Made by a program: the position numbers and the translations under genes. A DNA stretch of 64,000 nt from assembly GCF_041860085.1 (NCBI RefSeq), contig NZ_CP124747.1, forward strand, positions 1,054,001-1,118,000, read 5' to 3'. Positions 44,224 through 52,834 of the stretch are shown piece by piece (within the stretch, counting starts at the first letter, position 1; the number at the start of each line of letters is the position of its first letter). The stretch is from Schlesneria sp. DSM 10557. GTDB taxonomy: Bacteria > Planctomycetota > Planctomycetia > Planctomycetales > Planctomycetaceae. Below the pieces are notes generated by a model. The model ran no database searches. It was not told where the DNA came from and saw only the letters and a program-made list of their open reading frames with translations.

Positions 44224-45105
44224 TTGCATAATCCTTTTGCGGAAGTCGTCGACGAATCGACCGATGAGGACCTGATCCAACAGGCAATAAGTGGGAGTCG
44301 ATCGTCGCTGGAGAAGCTGGTCCTTCGCCATCAGGCCTGGATCTACAACATCGCCGTGCGGATGGTCTTTCACCCGCAGGACGCAGAAGAAGTAACACAG
44401 GAAGTCCTCATCAAAATTCTGACGCACCTGAGTACCTTTCGGGGGAAGAGTCGATTTCGGACGTGGCTTTACCAGATCACGACGAACCACATCCTGAACA
44501 TGAAGCGACGGGGAGCGGAGCTTCCGACGCAGACGTTTTCAAGCTATGCAGCTGCGATTAACGAGGTTCCCGATCTGGATCTTCCTGACCCGGAGAACGT
44601 GCCGGTGGATGTGCCTCTGCTGGTCGAAGAGGCGAAGCTGGCGTGCACCACGGGAATGCTGCTCTGCCTGGATCGACATGAGCGCCTGGTGTTCACCCTG
44701 GGAGAAATCTTCGGCGTGAGCGATCAGGTCGGCGGTGAAATTCTGGAATTAACCCCCGCCAATTTTCGGCAATGTCTGTCTCGTGCACGCCGCGATCTGT
44801 ATCACTTCATGAATCGCCAGTGTGGACTGGTCAATGCATCCAATCCCTGTCGCTGTCCCAAGAAGACAAGGGGCTTCATCGAGGCGGGTCATGTCGATCC
44901 GCATCGGCTTCAGTTCGTACCATTTCGGGCTCAGCAGATTCGAGATGCCGCCGACGCAACGGCCCAAGTCATCGATTCTGCAGTCGAGCAGCAATCTGCA
45001 GAACTGTTCCGCAGTCAGCCGTTTCTTGAGCCGAAAAGCCAAATCGACTGGCTGCGCAAGTTTTTGGTAACCAGCAAGCTTTGCGACACCCTGAACCTCA
45101 ATTGA
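44224..45105 (+). CDS. ECF sigma factor with Cys-containing C-terminal extension
   Basis: The product is 293 residues from TTG 44224 (AGGAAAAC upstream; no ATG is near). Region 2 is DLIQQAISGSRSSLEKLVLRHQAWIYNIAVRMVFHPQDAEEVTQEVLIKILTHL, and region 4 lies around 145-200 (LDRHERLVFTLGEIFGVSDQVGGEILELTPANFRQCLSRARRDL). It then carries a roughly 90-residue tail with CGLVNASNPCRCPKKTRGFIEAG, whose Cys could bind zinc or respond to redox. The tail's C-terminal end is helical. It converges on the AlkD-like gene, and no anti-sigma gene is adjacent. Confidence 0.87.
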   Translation: MHNPFAEVVDESTDEDLIQQAISGSRSSLEKLVLRHQAWIYNIAVRMVFHPQDAEEVTQEVLIKILTHLSTFRGKSRFRTWLYQITTNHILNMKRRGAELPTQTFSSYAAAINEVPDLDLPDPENVPVDVPLLVEEAKLACTTGMLLCLDRHERLVFTLGEIFGVSDQVGGEILELTPANFRQCLSRARRDLYHFMNRQCGLVNASNPCRCPKKTRGFIEAGHVDPHRLQFVPFRAQQIRDAADATAQVIDSAVEQQSAELFRSQPFLEPKSQIDWLRKFLVTSKLCDTLNLN

Positions 45106-45142
45106 GGATGGGAACGCCTTGAGAGATCCCGGCGCGGACCGG

Positions 45143-45823
45143 TCATTCTCCTGCCAACTGCCGCTTCACCATGAAGTCAACCCAGACGGGAACGTACGGC
45201 GGGGTGCAACCTTTCGACACCGGCCAATCGCTGTAGAGTCCAATTTTTTCACCGATGGCGATGGCTCGACTGCGGCAATCGGCATGATGAATGCCGATTG
45301 CCGCCAACGTGTTGTTCATCGTCCACTGAACCTCGGGCCGGGCTTTCGGCAGTTCTTTCTCGATCCGGTCGAGCAAGGCTGTGAGGTCGAAGTCGGAGGT
45401 TCGTTTGTTAATCCGGCTGGCAGTGAGATTCCATCCGGCGCGGGCGGCCCACGGGTCTTTGGCCGTCATCCACTTGAGACGCAGTTTTTCCTTGTCGGGC
45501 TGTTCGGGAACGATATAGGCATTGAGCCAGTCGGCCACTTGCGAACAGGTGACGGAACGGGTCAGGCGGTCAAGCTCAGTCATGGAGATTGACTTGGGCT
45601 TCATGATGAGCGTCGCGAGAAGTTGCGCATCCACATTTCCTGTCTCCCACAATTCGAGCCCGAGCTCGTGGTCACTTTTGATCTTCTTCGCGATCGCTCG
45701 AATATCGCCAAGCTTCACCCCAAATTGATTATCGGGAGCCCCATTCTTCTTGTTATGGGCGCGCCGGGCCTCATCACCCATCGATTTCAATTGCGCGAGG
45801 ACGTCGCTGATGGCCGTGCTCAT
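45143..45823 (-). CDS. DNA alkylation repair protein (AlkD-like HEAT)
   Basis: The product is 226 residues from the ATG at 45823 (TGGAGAA upstream). It is wholly helical with HEAT-like repeats: KIKSDHELGLELWETGNVDAQLLATLIMKPKSI, ADWLNAYIVPEQPDKEKLRLKWMTAKDPWAARAGWNLTASRI, NNTLAAIGIHHADCRSRAIAIGEKIG. This fits COG4912, base-excision enzymes that remove N3/N7-alkylated purines, although some members are inactive. It is convergent to the sigma gene and divergent-free from the M50 gene 125 bp upstream. Confidence 0.85.
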   Translation of the reverse strand: MSTAISDVLAQLKSMGDEARRAHNKKNGAPDNQFGVKLGDIRAIAKKIKSDHELGLELWETGNVDAQLLATLIMKPKSISMTELDRLTRSVTCSQVADWLNAYIVPEQPDKEKLRLKWMTAKDPWAARAGWNLTASRINKRTSDFDLTALLDRIEKELPKARPEVQWTMNNTLAAIGIHHADCRSRAIAIGEKIGLYSDWPVSKGCTPPYVPVWVDFMVKRQLAGE

Positions 45824-45948
45824 GAGCGGTTCTCCATCGAGTACCAGGGGGAGGATCTCGCGGCAGCATACACTTTTTTGCCCGATAGTACTTACCCCGA
45901 CGCACCTTCTGCGCCACCTCGTCATTCAGTCCAGAACCCCCCCCCACA

Positions 45949-46668
45949 TTACTGCCGCGATTGAAGTGCACTGATGCTTTGGATGCAAAGGATGAGCATC
46001 AGCATGCCCGGCAGCATAAAATCAAACTTGGTAAAGAAAAGATACGCTGCGATACCGGAAGCCGCCGCCCCGACTTTCAGCACGATGCCGGTTGGATCCC
46101 GGAATCGCATCGCGATACAGAGGGATTCCAGCACATGTCCTCCGTCCAGCGGCAACACAGGGATCAGATTGAACAGGCCCCAATACAAATTCTGGATCCA
46201 TAGGAAATAGAGGACCGATTTGAAGTAGAAATCTGCGGTGTCCGGCAGCGGCTCGAATTGCAGATGATAGAGGACTTCACGGTGCGACACGTGCATGATC
46301 TTTTCGGCCAGGATCAAGACACCGAGAAGCAGAAATCCTGCGATCGGTCCCATGAGCGAAACGGTGATCGACTTCCAGAGAGAATAACGACGAGTTTGCT
46401 GGGAGAGGGCTACCCCGCCACCGAAGAACATCACGATCTCAGTGGGCCAACCGAACGATTCGGCTGTCAGCGCGTGTCCCAATTCGTGAACCAGGATGGA
46501 GACGAAGGCGGTGCAGACCCAGATGAAGATCAACTGGTTGGTTGGCAGTTCGGAACCAAACAGAATTGTTCCCAGCCAGAATGTGGGATGAACACGAATT
46601 GGAATCCCAAATGCCACAAGTCGCACGTCAAAGGGTGTAGCGCCGATTCCAAACATGAGGTTGGTCAT
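45949..46668 (-). CDS. M50-family site-2 metalloprotease
   Basis: The product is 239 residues with about five hydrophobic spans. The zinc motif HELGH is at 61-65 and the partner PLDGGH lies about 105 residues later. The opening (FGIPIRVHPTFWLG) is typical of rhomboid-size M50 proteins. It cleaves substrates inside the membrane and often works in sigma/anti-sigma cascades; the third ECF gene lies 844 bp away, but a link is speculative. It is monocistronic on this strand. Confidence 0.93.
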   Translation of the reverse strand: MTNLMFGIGATPFDVRLVAFGIPIRVHPTFWLGTILFGSELPTNQLIFIWVCTAFVSILVHELGHALTAESFGWPTEIVMFFGGGVALSQQTRRYSLWKSITVSLMGPIAGFLLLGVLILAEKIMHVSHREVLYHLQFEPLPDTADFYFKSVLYFLWIQNLYWGLFNLIPVLPLDGGHVLESLCIAMRFRDPTGIVLKVGAAASGIAAYLFFTKFDFMLPGMLMLILCIQSISALQSRQ

Positions 46669-46807
46669 TTCCTAAAGAGAATTCTGCTTATCGACGGGGA
46701 TTCTAGCCGCGGCGACAATTGAGGCAAACCGCTACCGGACGCTAGGATGGCAGTGCCATGATTCCGGCCCGCACTTCAACATGAATCAACATCCGAAGGA
46801 AAGACCG

Positions 46808-47887
46808 ATGCCGATGCGATTCCATCAGGTTCTGTTCTCGATTTGTATCAGAAGCGTTTTCGCGGCCACGTTATTTATGGGCCGTTGCGATTTTGCCGGG
46901 CGAGCCTGTGCCGCAGAACCGATCGTCCCCGCCGATGCCAAGTTAGAGAAACTTTTTGAAGGGAAGGCGCTGACGGAAGGAGTCAGTGTGGCACCGGACG
47001 GAACGGTCTATTTCAGCGAGATCACTTTCTCACACATTTCTCGCGACGAGAAGGGGGCGATTGCCGCCGGCTATATCTGGAAACTTGATCCCTCGACGGG
47101 GAAGACCACCATTTTCCGCTCACCCAGCGGCATGTCCAACGGTATCAAATTCGACGCCCAGGGCAACATGATCATTGCTGAAGGAGCTGACTACGGCGGT
47201 CGACGTGTGATCCGGACAGACATGAAGACGGGCAAAAGTTTCATCATTGCGTCGAGTTACGCCGGTCGCCCGTTCAATTCACCGAATGACGTCACGATCG
47301 ACGAAAAAGGTCGAATTTACTTCAGCGATCCACGGTACGTCGGTCACGAACCGGTAGAGCAGTCGATTATGTCCGTCTACCGGATCGATCTTGATGGCTC
47401 AGTGCACCGCATCATCACCGACGCCGGAAAGCCGAACGGCGTAGCCGTCTCACCTGATCAAAAGACATTGTACGTTGTCACCAATGACAACGGCTCGTTC
47501 GCTGTTGAAGGGGCAGGGAAGGGTGACGTGTCGACCGAAAAAGTCGCCCTCCGCAAAGGCTCGATGGCGTTGCTCGCGTATGACCTTTCAGAAGAGGGAA
47601 CGGCCAAGTTTCGTAAGACACTGATTGACTACGCACCCTATGACGGACCAGATGGACTCGTCGTGGATCAGGAAGGAAATCTCTACGTCGCAGTCCGTGC
47701 TGAAAACCGGCCGGGAATCTGTGTCTACAACCCGGAAGGGAAGGAACTTGCCTACATTCCCACCGAGGTTCCCACAAACGTCGGCTTCGGACGGGGGAAC
47801 GACACAAAAACGCTTTATATTACGGCCGGTACCAGCCTCTACCGAATTCGGGTCAATCGAGCTGGTTACCAGTTGCCCGCCCGCTAG
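46808..47887 (+). CDS. SMP-30/gluconolactonase-like secreted propeller
   Basis: The product is 359 residues from ATG 46808 (AAGGAAAG upstream). The signal peptide ends near ACAAEP. Six-blade SMP-30 features: LTEGVSVAPDGTVYFSEI, SNGIKFDAQGNMIIAEG, FNSPNDVTIDEKGRIYFSDP, PNGVAVSPDQKTLYVV, PDGLVVDQEGNLYVAV, with the Glu and Asn/Asp metal ligands at the usual places. It hydrolyses a sugar lactone or similar ester outside the cytoplasm. The substrate is unknown. Confidence 0.92.
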   Translation: MPMRFHQVLFSICIRSVFAATLFMGRCDFAGRACAAEPIVPADAKLEKLFEGKALTEGVSVAPDGTVYFSEITFSHISRDEKGAIAAGYIWKLDPSTGKTTIFRSPSGMSNGIKFDAQGNMIIAEGADYGGRRVIRTDMKTGKSFIIASSYAGRPFNSPNDVTIDEKGRIYFSDPRYVGHEPVEQSIMSVYRIDLDGSVHRIITDAGKPNGVAVSPDQKTLYVVTNDNGSFAVEGAGKGDVSTEKVALRKGSMALLAYDLSEEGTAKFRKTLIDYAPYDGPDGLVVDQEGNLYVAVRAENRPGICVYNPEGKELAYIPTEVPTNVGFGRGNDTKTLYITAGTSLYRIRVNRAGYQLPAR

Positions 47888-48237
47888 ATCGATCCCTTGC
47901 TCCTGAGTAACTGTCTGCCGCTGCCGTTGGCGTGATCGACCCCGTAACTCATTGAGACTGCCCGAGTGGGTCTTCCCAAATTTTTTTCTTAAGTGGGGAA
48001 CTTCCCCTCGAGGAGATGCGTCTCATCGGGACCTTTGCGGGGAGGGTGCGCCAAGGCTGTGGCCGGTAGGCACGGAGATGCCGTTTAGATCGCTCTTTCA
48101 GCGCGTTGATATGACTGCAGCCAGCGCCCTCGTCGCACCACACTTGTTGTCCGACAGTGATTCGACGATAACATCTATTGGCGGTGAGATGTCTCGCCAG
48201 GGATGGAGTCTAGAACGACAGAGAAGAGGGATCGCAC
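47888..48237. other. Intergenic region, 350 bp
   Basis: It separates the SMP-30-like gene from the STAS gene, both on the plus strand. Frames are short and shadow-like. The T-run at about 47979-47989 follows weakly paired sequence (CCAAATTTTTTTC) and could end the SMP-30 transcript, but the stem is poor. A promoter for the STAS/LOG pair must lie here. Confidence 0.35.
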
Positions 48238-48603
48238 ATGGGCGCCGCGAGCGATGTGTTTCGTGTAGAGACATCGGGAGGGACGATCATTATCTCTCCC
48301 TTTGGTGACATCAACAGCTTCACTTCGGACCTTCTTTCCGAAGCGGCAGACATGATGACGCGATTAATCGAAGCTCATGAGTCCCCCATGCTGGTAATCG
48401 ACCTGGCCGGCGTCCCCAGTTGCAGTTCTGTCTTCATGTCATTTCTTTTACGTTGCCATAAAGCAGTCAAAGCACGCAGTGGCGAAATGGTCCTGAGCGG
48501 TGCCAGTCAAATGTTGCGGGAACTACTGGCGCTGACCCGTCTCGATACAGTCTGGGCCGTGTATCAGACGCGCCAGGAAGCTTTAGACGCTGTTGATGGA
48601 TAA
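48238..48603 (+). CDS. STAS-domain anti-sigma antagonist-like protein
   Basis: The product is 121 residues, one STAS domain. The acceptor region is [25 protein letters not shown]; the usual DSSG is CSSV, keeping Ser but replacing the Asp and Gly. The ending is [29 protein letters not shown] precedes ATG 48238. STAS proteins of this type are phosphorylated by RsbW/SpoIIAB kinases; no kinase gene is nearby. Five bases separate it from the LOG gene, so both are co-translated. Confidence 0.88.
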   Translation: MGAASDVFRVETSGGTIIISPFGDINSFTSDLLSEAADMMTRLIEAHESPMLVIDLAGVPSCSSVFMSFLLRCHKAVKARSGEMVLSGASQMLRELLALTRLDTVWAVYQTRQEALDAVDG

Positions 48604-48608
48604 TTTTT

Positions 48609-49637
48609 ATGAGTTCTGATTCTACATCGCCAATCGGGCCGGATCCGGTTGCGCCCCTTGTCAACGAGAGTTACGAAGCCGACGCTCGAGCGACATTGGT
48701 CGCAGAGATTAAAGAGACGGCCGACAAGTTAAATCGCGATCAGGCGTCACGCGGTGACCTGAAGATTCTCAGTCGCGCACTGAAAGAACTGCGGTACGCC
48801 TTTAAAGTTTTCACCCCTTACCGCAACGTGAGAAAAGTCACGGTGTTCGGCTCTGCACGCACTCCACCGTCTCACCCGGACTTCCAGGACGCCCTCGAAT
48901 TCGGCAAGCAAATGGCCGACCTGGGCTGGATGGTCGTCACAGGGGCAGGGGGCGGAATCATGGAAGGAGCCCATATAGGTGCAGGGACCGCCATGTCGAT
49001 GGGGGTGAACATCATGCTTCCCTTCGAACAAGAAGCGAATCCCGTCATCAACAAAGATTCCAAACTCGTCACCTTTCGCTACTTCTTCACGCGGAAGCTG
49101 ATGTTTGTGAAAGAAGTCCACGCTGTGGTGCTGTTCCCCGGTGGCTTTGGAACGATGGATGAGCTGTTTGAAGTCCTGACGCTGGTTCAAACCGGCAAAC
49201 GAGACATGATGCCGATCATCTGCGTCGAACATCCTGGAGGGACCTACTGGTCCAACTGGCTTGAGTTCGTGCGGACGGAACTGCTGGACCGACAGTTAAT
49301 CAGTCCTCGTGATCTGTCACTCGTGAAGCTGACGGATGACGTCAACGTCGCTGTTCAGGAAGTCGCCAACTTCTACCGGAATTACGACAGCATGCGGTAC
49401 ATTCGCGATGTACTGGTACTGCGAGTACGAAAGCCGGTGACCGATGATTTGCTGACTCGACTCAACGACGAGTTCTCTGACATTGTGTTCGGCGGGAAGA
49501 TTGAACGGACAGATACGCATTCGTTTGAAATGGAGGACACCGACACACGTGACCTCCCCCGAATCGCTTTGCGATTCAACCGCCGTGACTCGGCCCGCTT
49601 GCGAGAGATGATTGACGTCATCAATCAAGAACCCTGA
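48609..49637 (+). CDS. LOG-family protein (TIGR00730-like)
   Basis: The product is 342 residues. A helical N-terminal extension (about 1-85) precedes a Rossmann-like domain with [49 protein letters not shown] (PGGxGTxxE). The extra C-terminal part (about 260-342) has [16 protein letters not shown] enzymes hydrolyse cytokinin-like nucleotide 5'-monophosphates to free base; many bacterial members are really lysine-decarboxylase-like mimics of unknown substrate. It is coupled to the STAS gene and ends at a strong terminator hairpin. Confidence 0.9.
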   Translation: MSSDSTSPIGPDPVAPLVNESYEADARATLVAEIKETADKLNRDQASRGDLKILSRALKELRYAFKVFTPYRNVRKVTVFGSARTPPSHPDFQDALEFGKQMADLGWMVVTGAGGGIMEGAHIGAGTAMSMGVNIMLPFEQEANPVINKDSKLVTFRYFFTRKLMFVKEVHAVVLFPGGFGTMDELFEVLTLVQTGKRDMMPIICVEHPGGTYWSNWLEFVRTELLDRQLISPRDLSLVKLTDDVNVAVQEVANFYRNYDSMRYIRDVLVLRVRKPVTDDLLTRLNDEFSDIVFGGKIERTDTHSFEMEDTDTRDLPRIALRFNRRDSARLREMIDVINQEP

Positions 49638-49688
49638 TTGAACTCATCCCTCAGGTGATTTAACGGTTTGCACGTGCGCCTTACACGA

Positions 49689-49725
49689 TCAGGCCCGAAA
49701 TGCCTTGCGGTCATTTCGGGCCTGA
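49689..49725. terminator. Bidirectional terminator hairpin
   Basis: TCAGGCCCGAAATG (49689-49702) pairs perfectly with CATTTCGGGCCTGA (49712-49725) around a 9-base loop, and flanking ACGAT/ATCGT extends it with one bulge. It lies between the LOG gene and the convergent Nramp-like gene. The 14-bp GC-rich stem makes it a strong terminator candidate for both; the T-run on the plus side is weak (GTTTCTC). Confidence 0.75.
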
Positions 49726-49808
49726 ATCGTTTCTCGCTCCTGCGGTCACGTACCGATAGGCCGGATGGTGCCGTGCGTTGCTCCGTCACCATGGTCAGGC
49801 GTCCGGGA

Positions 49809-51275
49809 CTAGCGGAACTGCTTCATGATCAAGGCGACCGTGAGCCCACCATAGGCGAGCGAACAGAGGAGCAGCCCGATCCGCCGCCACATCGCCGGAC
49901 GTAATTCTTTTGGTAGAAAACGCGTATTCACTCGCAGAATCTGCAGTGCCGCGATCGCCATGATCGGACAGGCGATGACACCAAGCACCTCAAACAGTTG
50001 CAGCACCGTTCCGACGCGAACGGCGAACAAGGCCCACGCAGTCAAAACAAGCAACAGAACTGCATAGACCCGGCTGGCTGGCCACTGACGTACCCGCGGA
50101 AACGCAACAAGACTGATGTCAGAGACCATCCGGACCAGCACATCGGTGTTGCCCAGGTGTGTGGAAAACAGAATCCAGAACCCATTCAGCAGTGCAAGGT
50201 ACCAGAAACCGGACCAGAGCTTCTCGGCCATATAATGCGCCTGGAAGGTGCCGGCTGCCATCCCGGGAAGCTCAGCATCTGCGGGAATGAGTGCAGCAGC
50301 CAGGTTGACATTGAGAAACATGCCCAGCAGGCATCCGAACGCCCACAATGCGACCTGGTCGAGAACCGAATACCGCCACCAGACCTTCCACCGGCGAAGG
50401 TTCTCCGTCGTGACGGGGAATGTTGTTCCAATCGGTTTGACCCCGCCATGTTCGCCAGTGAGAGCGTTGCCGAACATTCCCGACAGGGCCCCCATTCCAA
50501 ATCCCTTATCGCGGAACCAGTTGGAGATCGCGAGATTACCGAGCCCTCCTGATCCCGCCGTCGCCGCGAACGTCGCCAGCAGCACCAGGTCCACATTATT
50601 GTTTCGTGGTTGCAGCCCCACAAAGCCTTGAACCGTCGCCACCGATTCTGACACAGGTACAAAGATCGCGTTGACGACGATGAGAAAGCTGAAAATGAAG
50701 ACGATCATGATCCACGACAATCGCTCCAGAACTCGCTCGATCGATTCTCCTGACAGCAGGAGCAAGACAGCGAGGACGATGACACCGGTGGAGATCATGT
50801 GCTGAATCCACACGTCATTTGCGCCATTGGGTAATCGCCCCATGATCGCAGCGAATAAGACCGCTCCGCATGCCGCCGCCAGGGCGGGGGTGGCAAGCTG
50901 CGCGACACCGATCAGAATGTAGAACCATCCCCAGAACAGCTTTCCAGGCTGAAGCCGCATAAAGCCGGTAACAATCGGTTCGCCGGTATAAAGCGTGTAC
51001 CGCACGGCTTCGAGGTTGAATATCGTCTGGAGAATGACTGCTACAGTGGCAATCCACAGAATTCCCCGGCCGAACTCTTTCGTGGCCAGGGGCCCGGCGA
51101 TCCATTCACCCCCTCCAATGGCTGCGGCGAGAAGAATGGCTCCCGGACCAATTGTCCGAAAAAGATTGACGAGACCGAATGGCAACGGTTCAGGCAGGTC
51201 GGCCCGTTCCCAGGCGGGCAGGCACCCTGGATTGATCTCGTCGATACGTCCGTCTTGCGATGTCTCGGAATTCAC
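49809..51275 (-). CDS. Nramp-like transporter lacking the canonical metal motifs
   Basis: The product is 488 residues from the GTG at 51275 (GGAGGC upstream); the frame could extend 50 codons. It has about 11-12 hydrophobic spans and an Nramp/LeuT-like order. TM1 reads IGPGAILLAAAIGGGEWI where metal transporters have DPGN, and the TM6 region (ATFAATAGSGGLGNLAISNWF) lacks MPH. So metal coordination is doubtful, and magnesium, drug or other substrates are possible, as in Nramp-related transporters. It is likely a cytoplasmic-membrane symporter of unknown substrate. Confidence 0.83.
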   Translation of the reverse strand: MNSETSQDGRIDEINPGCLPAWERADLPEPLPFGLVNLFRTIGPGAILLAAAIGGGEWIAGPLATKEFGRGILWIATVAVILQTIFNLEAVRYTLYTGEPIVTGFMRLQPGKLFWGWFYILIGVAQLATPALAAACGAVLFAAIMGRLPNGANDVWIQHMISTGVIVLAVLLLLSGESIERVLERLSWIMIVFIFSFLIVVNAIFVPVSESVATVQGFVGLQPRNNNVDLVLLATFAATAGSGGLGNLAISNWFRDKGFGMGALSGMFGNALTGEHGGVKPIGTTFPVTTENLRRWKVWWRYSVLDQVALWAFGCLLGMFLNVNLAAALIPADAELPGMAAGTFQAHYMAEKLWSGFWYLALLNGFWILFSTHLGNTDVLVRMVSDISLVAFPRVRQWPASRVYAVLLLVLTAWALFAVRVGTVLQLFEVLGVIACPIMAIAALQILRVNTRFLPKELRPAMWRRIGLLLCSLAYGGLTVALIMKQFR

Positions 51276-51498
51276 GGGGTAGTTGCCTCCAGTTTGCCTT
51301 CTCGCAGTCTGAATTAACGTGCAAGACTTTACCGATCGGATGATCGCAATCCCAGTCATCTGGCCGATTGCAAGCGACGATTTATCAGACTGAAGGCAAC
51401 GGAAGCGGTCATTTCGCGAGCCCACGATTGCGCAAGGACGAGATCAACAGGCCCCCTGCAGTCGAGAAGCCATGGATGCGCACTCGACCGCTTCCGTT

Positions 51499-52716
51499 CT
51501 ACGGCGAAAGACCCGTCTTTTCCAAATCGGCAGAAAGTTTGCCGACAGCGGAATCGAGAGGGGAAAGGTTCCCCGAACCGGGAGCTGGATTCGGTTGTTG
51601 CTGCTTCTCTGGAGTCGACAGGTTCCTACGTGTGACAGGCCGAACCAGTCGACGCCAGAGAATCCCCGCCAGGCGGTTCAAGTCGAGATTAAGTGCCCCA
51701 GAAAGCTGGATGAGGGAGCACATTGACCAGACGGATGCTTCTGGCCAGTGACAGATGTAACGAGGAACAAATCGAGGTCGGAATCGACTCTTAAAGTGGT
51801 ACTCGCCCGGCATGTCGAAAAAGAGAGACGCGTAGTTGAAACCAAATTGAAGACAGCGCCGGATGATCCAGCTATCCCCTTCCAGTTTCTCGGTCCGTAC
51901 GGCCGGACACAGGCATAGCGAAACGGCCCGCACCCCTTCTTGCTTCAGATGGTCAACAGCCTGCTGCATCAGAAAGGGGACCACTCCCCGGGGTGCATCC
52001 AGCCGCCGACGATATGTTTCGATGGCGTATTGCTTGCCGGCATCGTAGGGGAGGCAAATGAGAAAACCTTCGATTCGCCCCACCCCGTGATCTGATCGAG
52101 CGACGAAGAGACGGCGGCGGCCCCAACGTTCTGGCGCCACACTTCCATTAAAGAACGTCACGTCGCCTCGCTGCGGCTTAATCGACAGGCATTCGTCTGC
52201 AATCGATCGAACCTCTCTCAGCAATTCGGCCCATGCCGAAGGCGTAAAGCTGTCGTGGCAACACTCGATGACCGACAGCCCCTTCCGCCGACAGAAATTG
52301 GATTGTCGCCGAACCCACTCAAAATCACCTCCCCCCCATGTCAGGCCAGGAAGATCGAGGATTGGTTCTTCGCCCCACTTGGTGACTTGAAAACCAGATC
52401 TTCGGAAGAGTTCAAGGTTCGAATCCGCGACGTTGTAAAACGTCGCCTGATACCGCTTCCGCTCCAGGAATGCCTTGAATTCCCTTAACAGAGCAGGGTG
52501 TTGTGATGCGGGCCCGAGAAGCCCTCCCTGAACATGTACGAAACGACCTAACCGGACGTACACAATGACTGCGGAACCGTCTCTCAGCCAGAATTGCCTG
52601 AGGCGCCCTTCTGTGGCGAGATAGCTGTCATACGCCTGACCGTATTGAAACGCGATCTCTTCCAGGCGACCCCGTTGATTCACAGGCGTATGCAGTTCGC
52701 AGGTGAGTTGAGTCAA
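51499..52716 (-). CDS. DUF2156 / MprF-like phosphatidylglycerol lysyltransferase domain protein
   Basis: The product is 405 residues from TTG 52716 (AAGGAA upstream). It is a double GNAT fold without membrane spans: YGQAYDSYLATEGRLRQFWLRDGSAVIVYVRLGRFVHVQGGLLGP ... GKQYAIETYRRRLDAPRGVVPFLMQQAVDHLKQEGVRAVSLCLCP ... FGFNYASLFFDMPGEYHFKSRFRPRF. This is the DUF2156 domain of MprF-like proteins. It could transfer an amino acid to a lipid or other acceptor. It is free-standing, without the flippase part. The Pro-rich C-terminal tail is not conserved. Confidence 0.85.
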   Translation of the reverse strand: MTQLTCELHTPVNQRGRLEEIAFQYGQAYDSYLATEGRLRQFWLRDGSAVIVYVRLGRFVHVQGGLLGPASQHPALLREFKAFLERKRYQATFYNVADSNLELFRRSGFQVTKWGEEPILDLPGLTWGGGDFEWVRRQSNFCRRKGLSVIECCHDSFTPSAWAELLREVRSIADECLSIKPQRGDVTFFNGSVAPERWGRRRLFVARSDHGVGRIEGFLICLPYDAGKQYAIETYRRRLDAPRGVVPFLMQQAVDHLKQEGVRAVSLCLCPAVRTEKLEGDSWIIRRCLQFGFNYASLFFDMPGEYHFKSRFRPRFVPRYICHWPEASVWSMCSLIQLSGALNLDLNRLAGILWRRLVRPVTRRNLSTPEKQQQPNPAPGSGNLSPLDSAVGKLSADLEKTGLSP

Positions 52717-52834
52717 GATCCAGTGTTCCTTACCGACGCGGTAATAAACGAACGGATGCCGGACTCGCGCCCGACATCACGTTCGATGGACTTCCCAGAT
52801 CGAGATCTTCAACCAAAGATCGCCGAAACGAATT

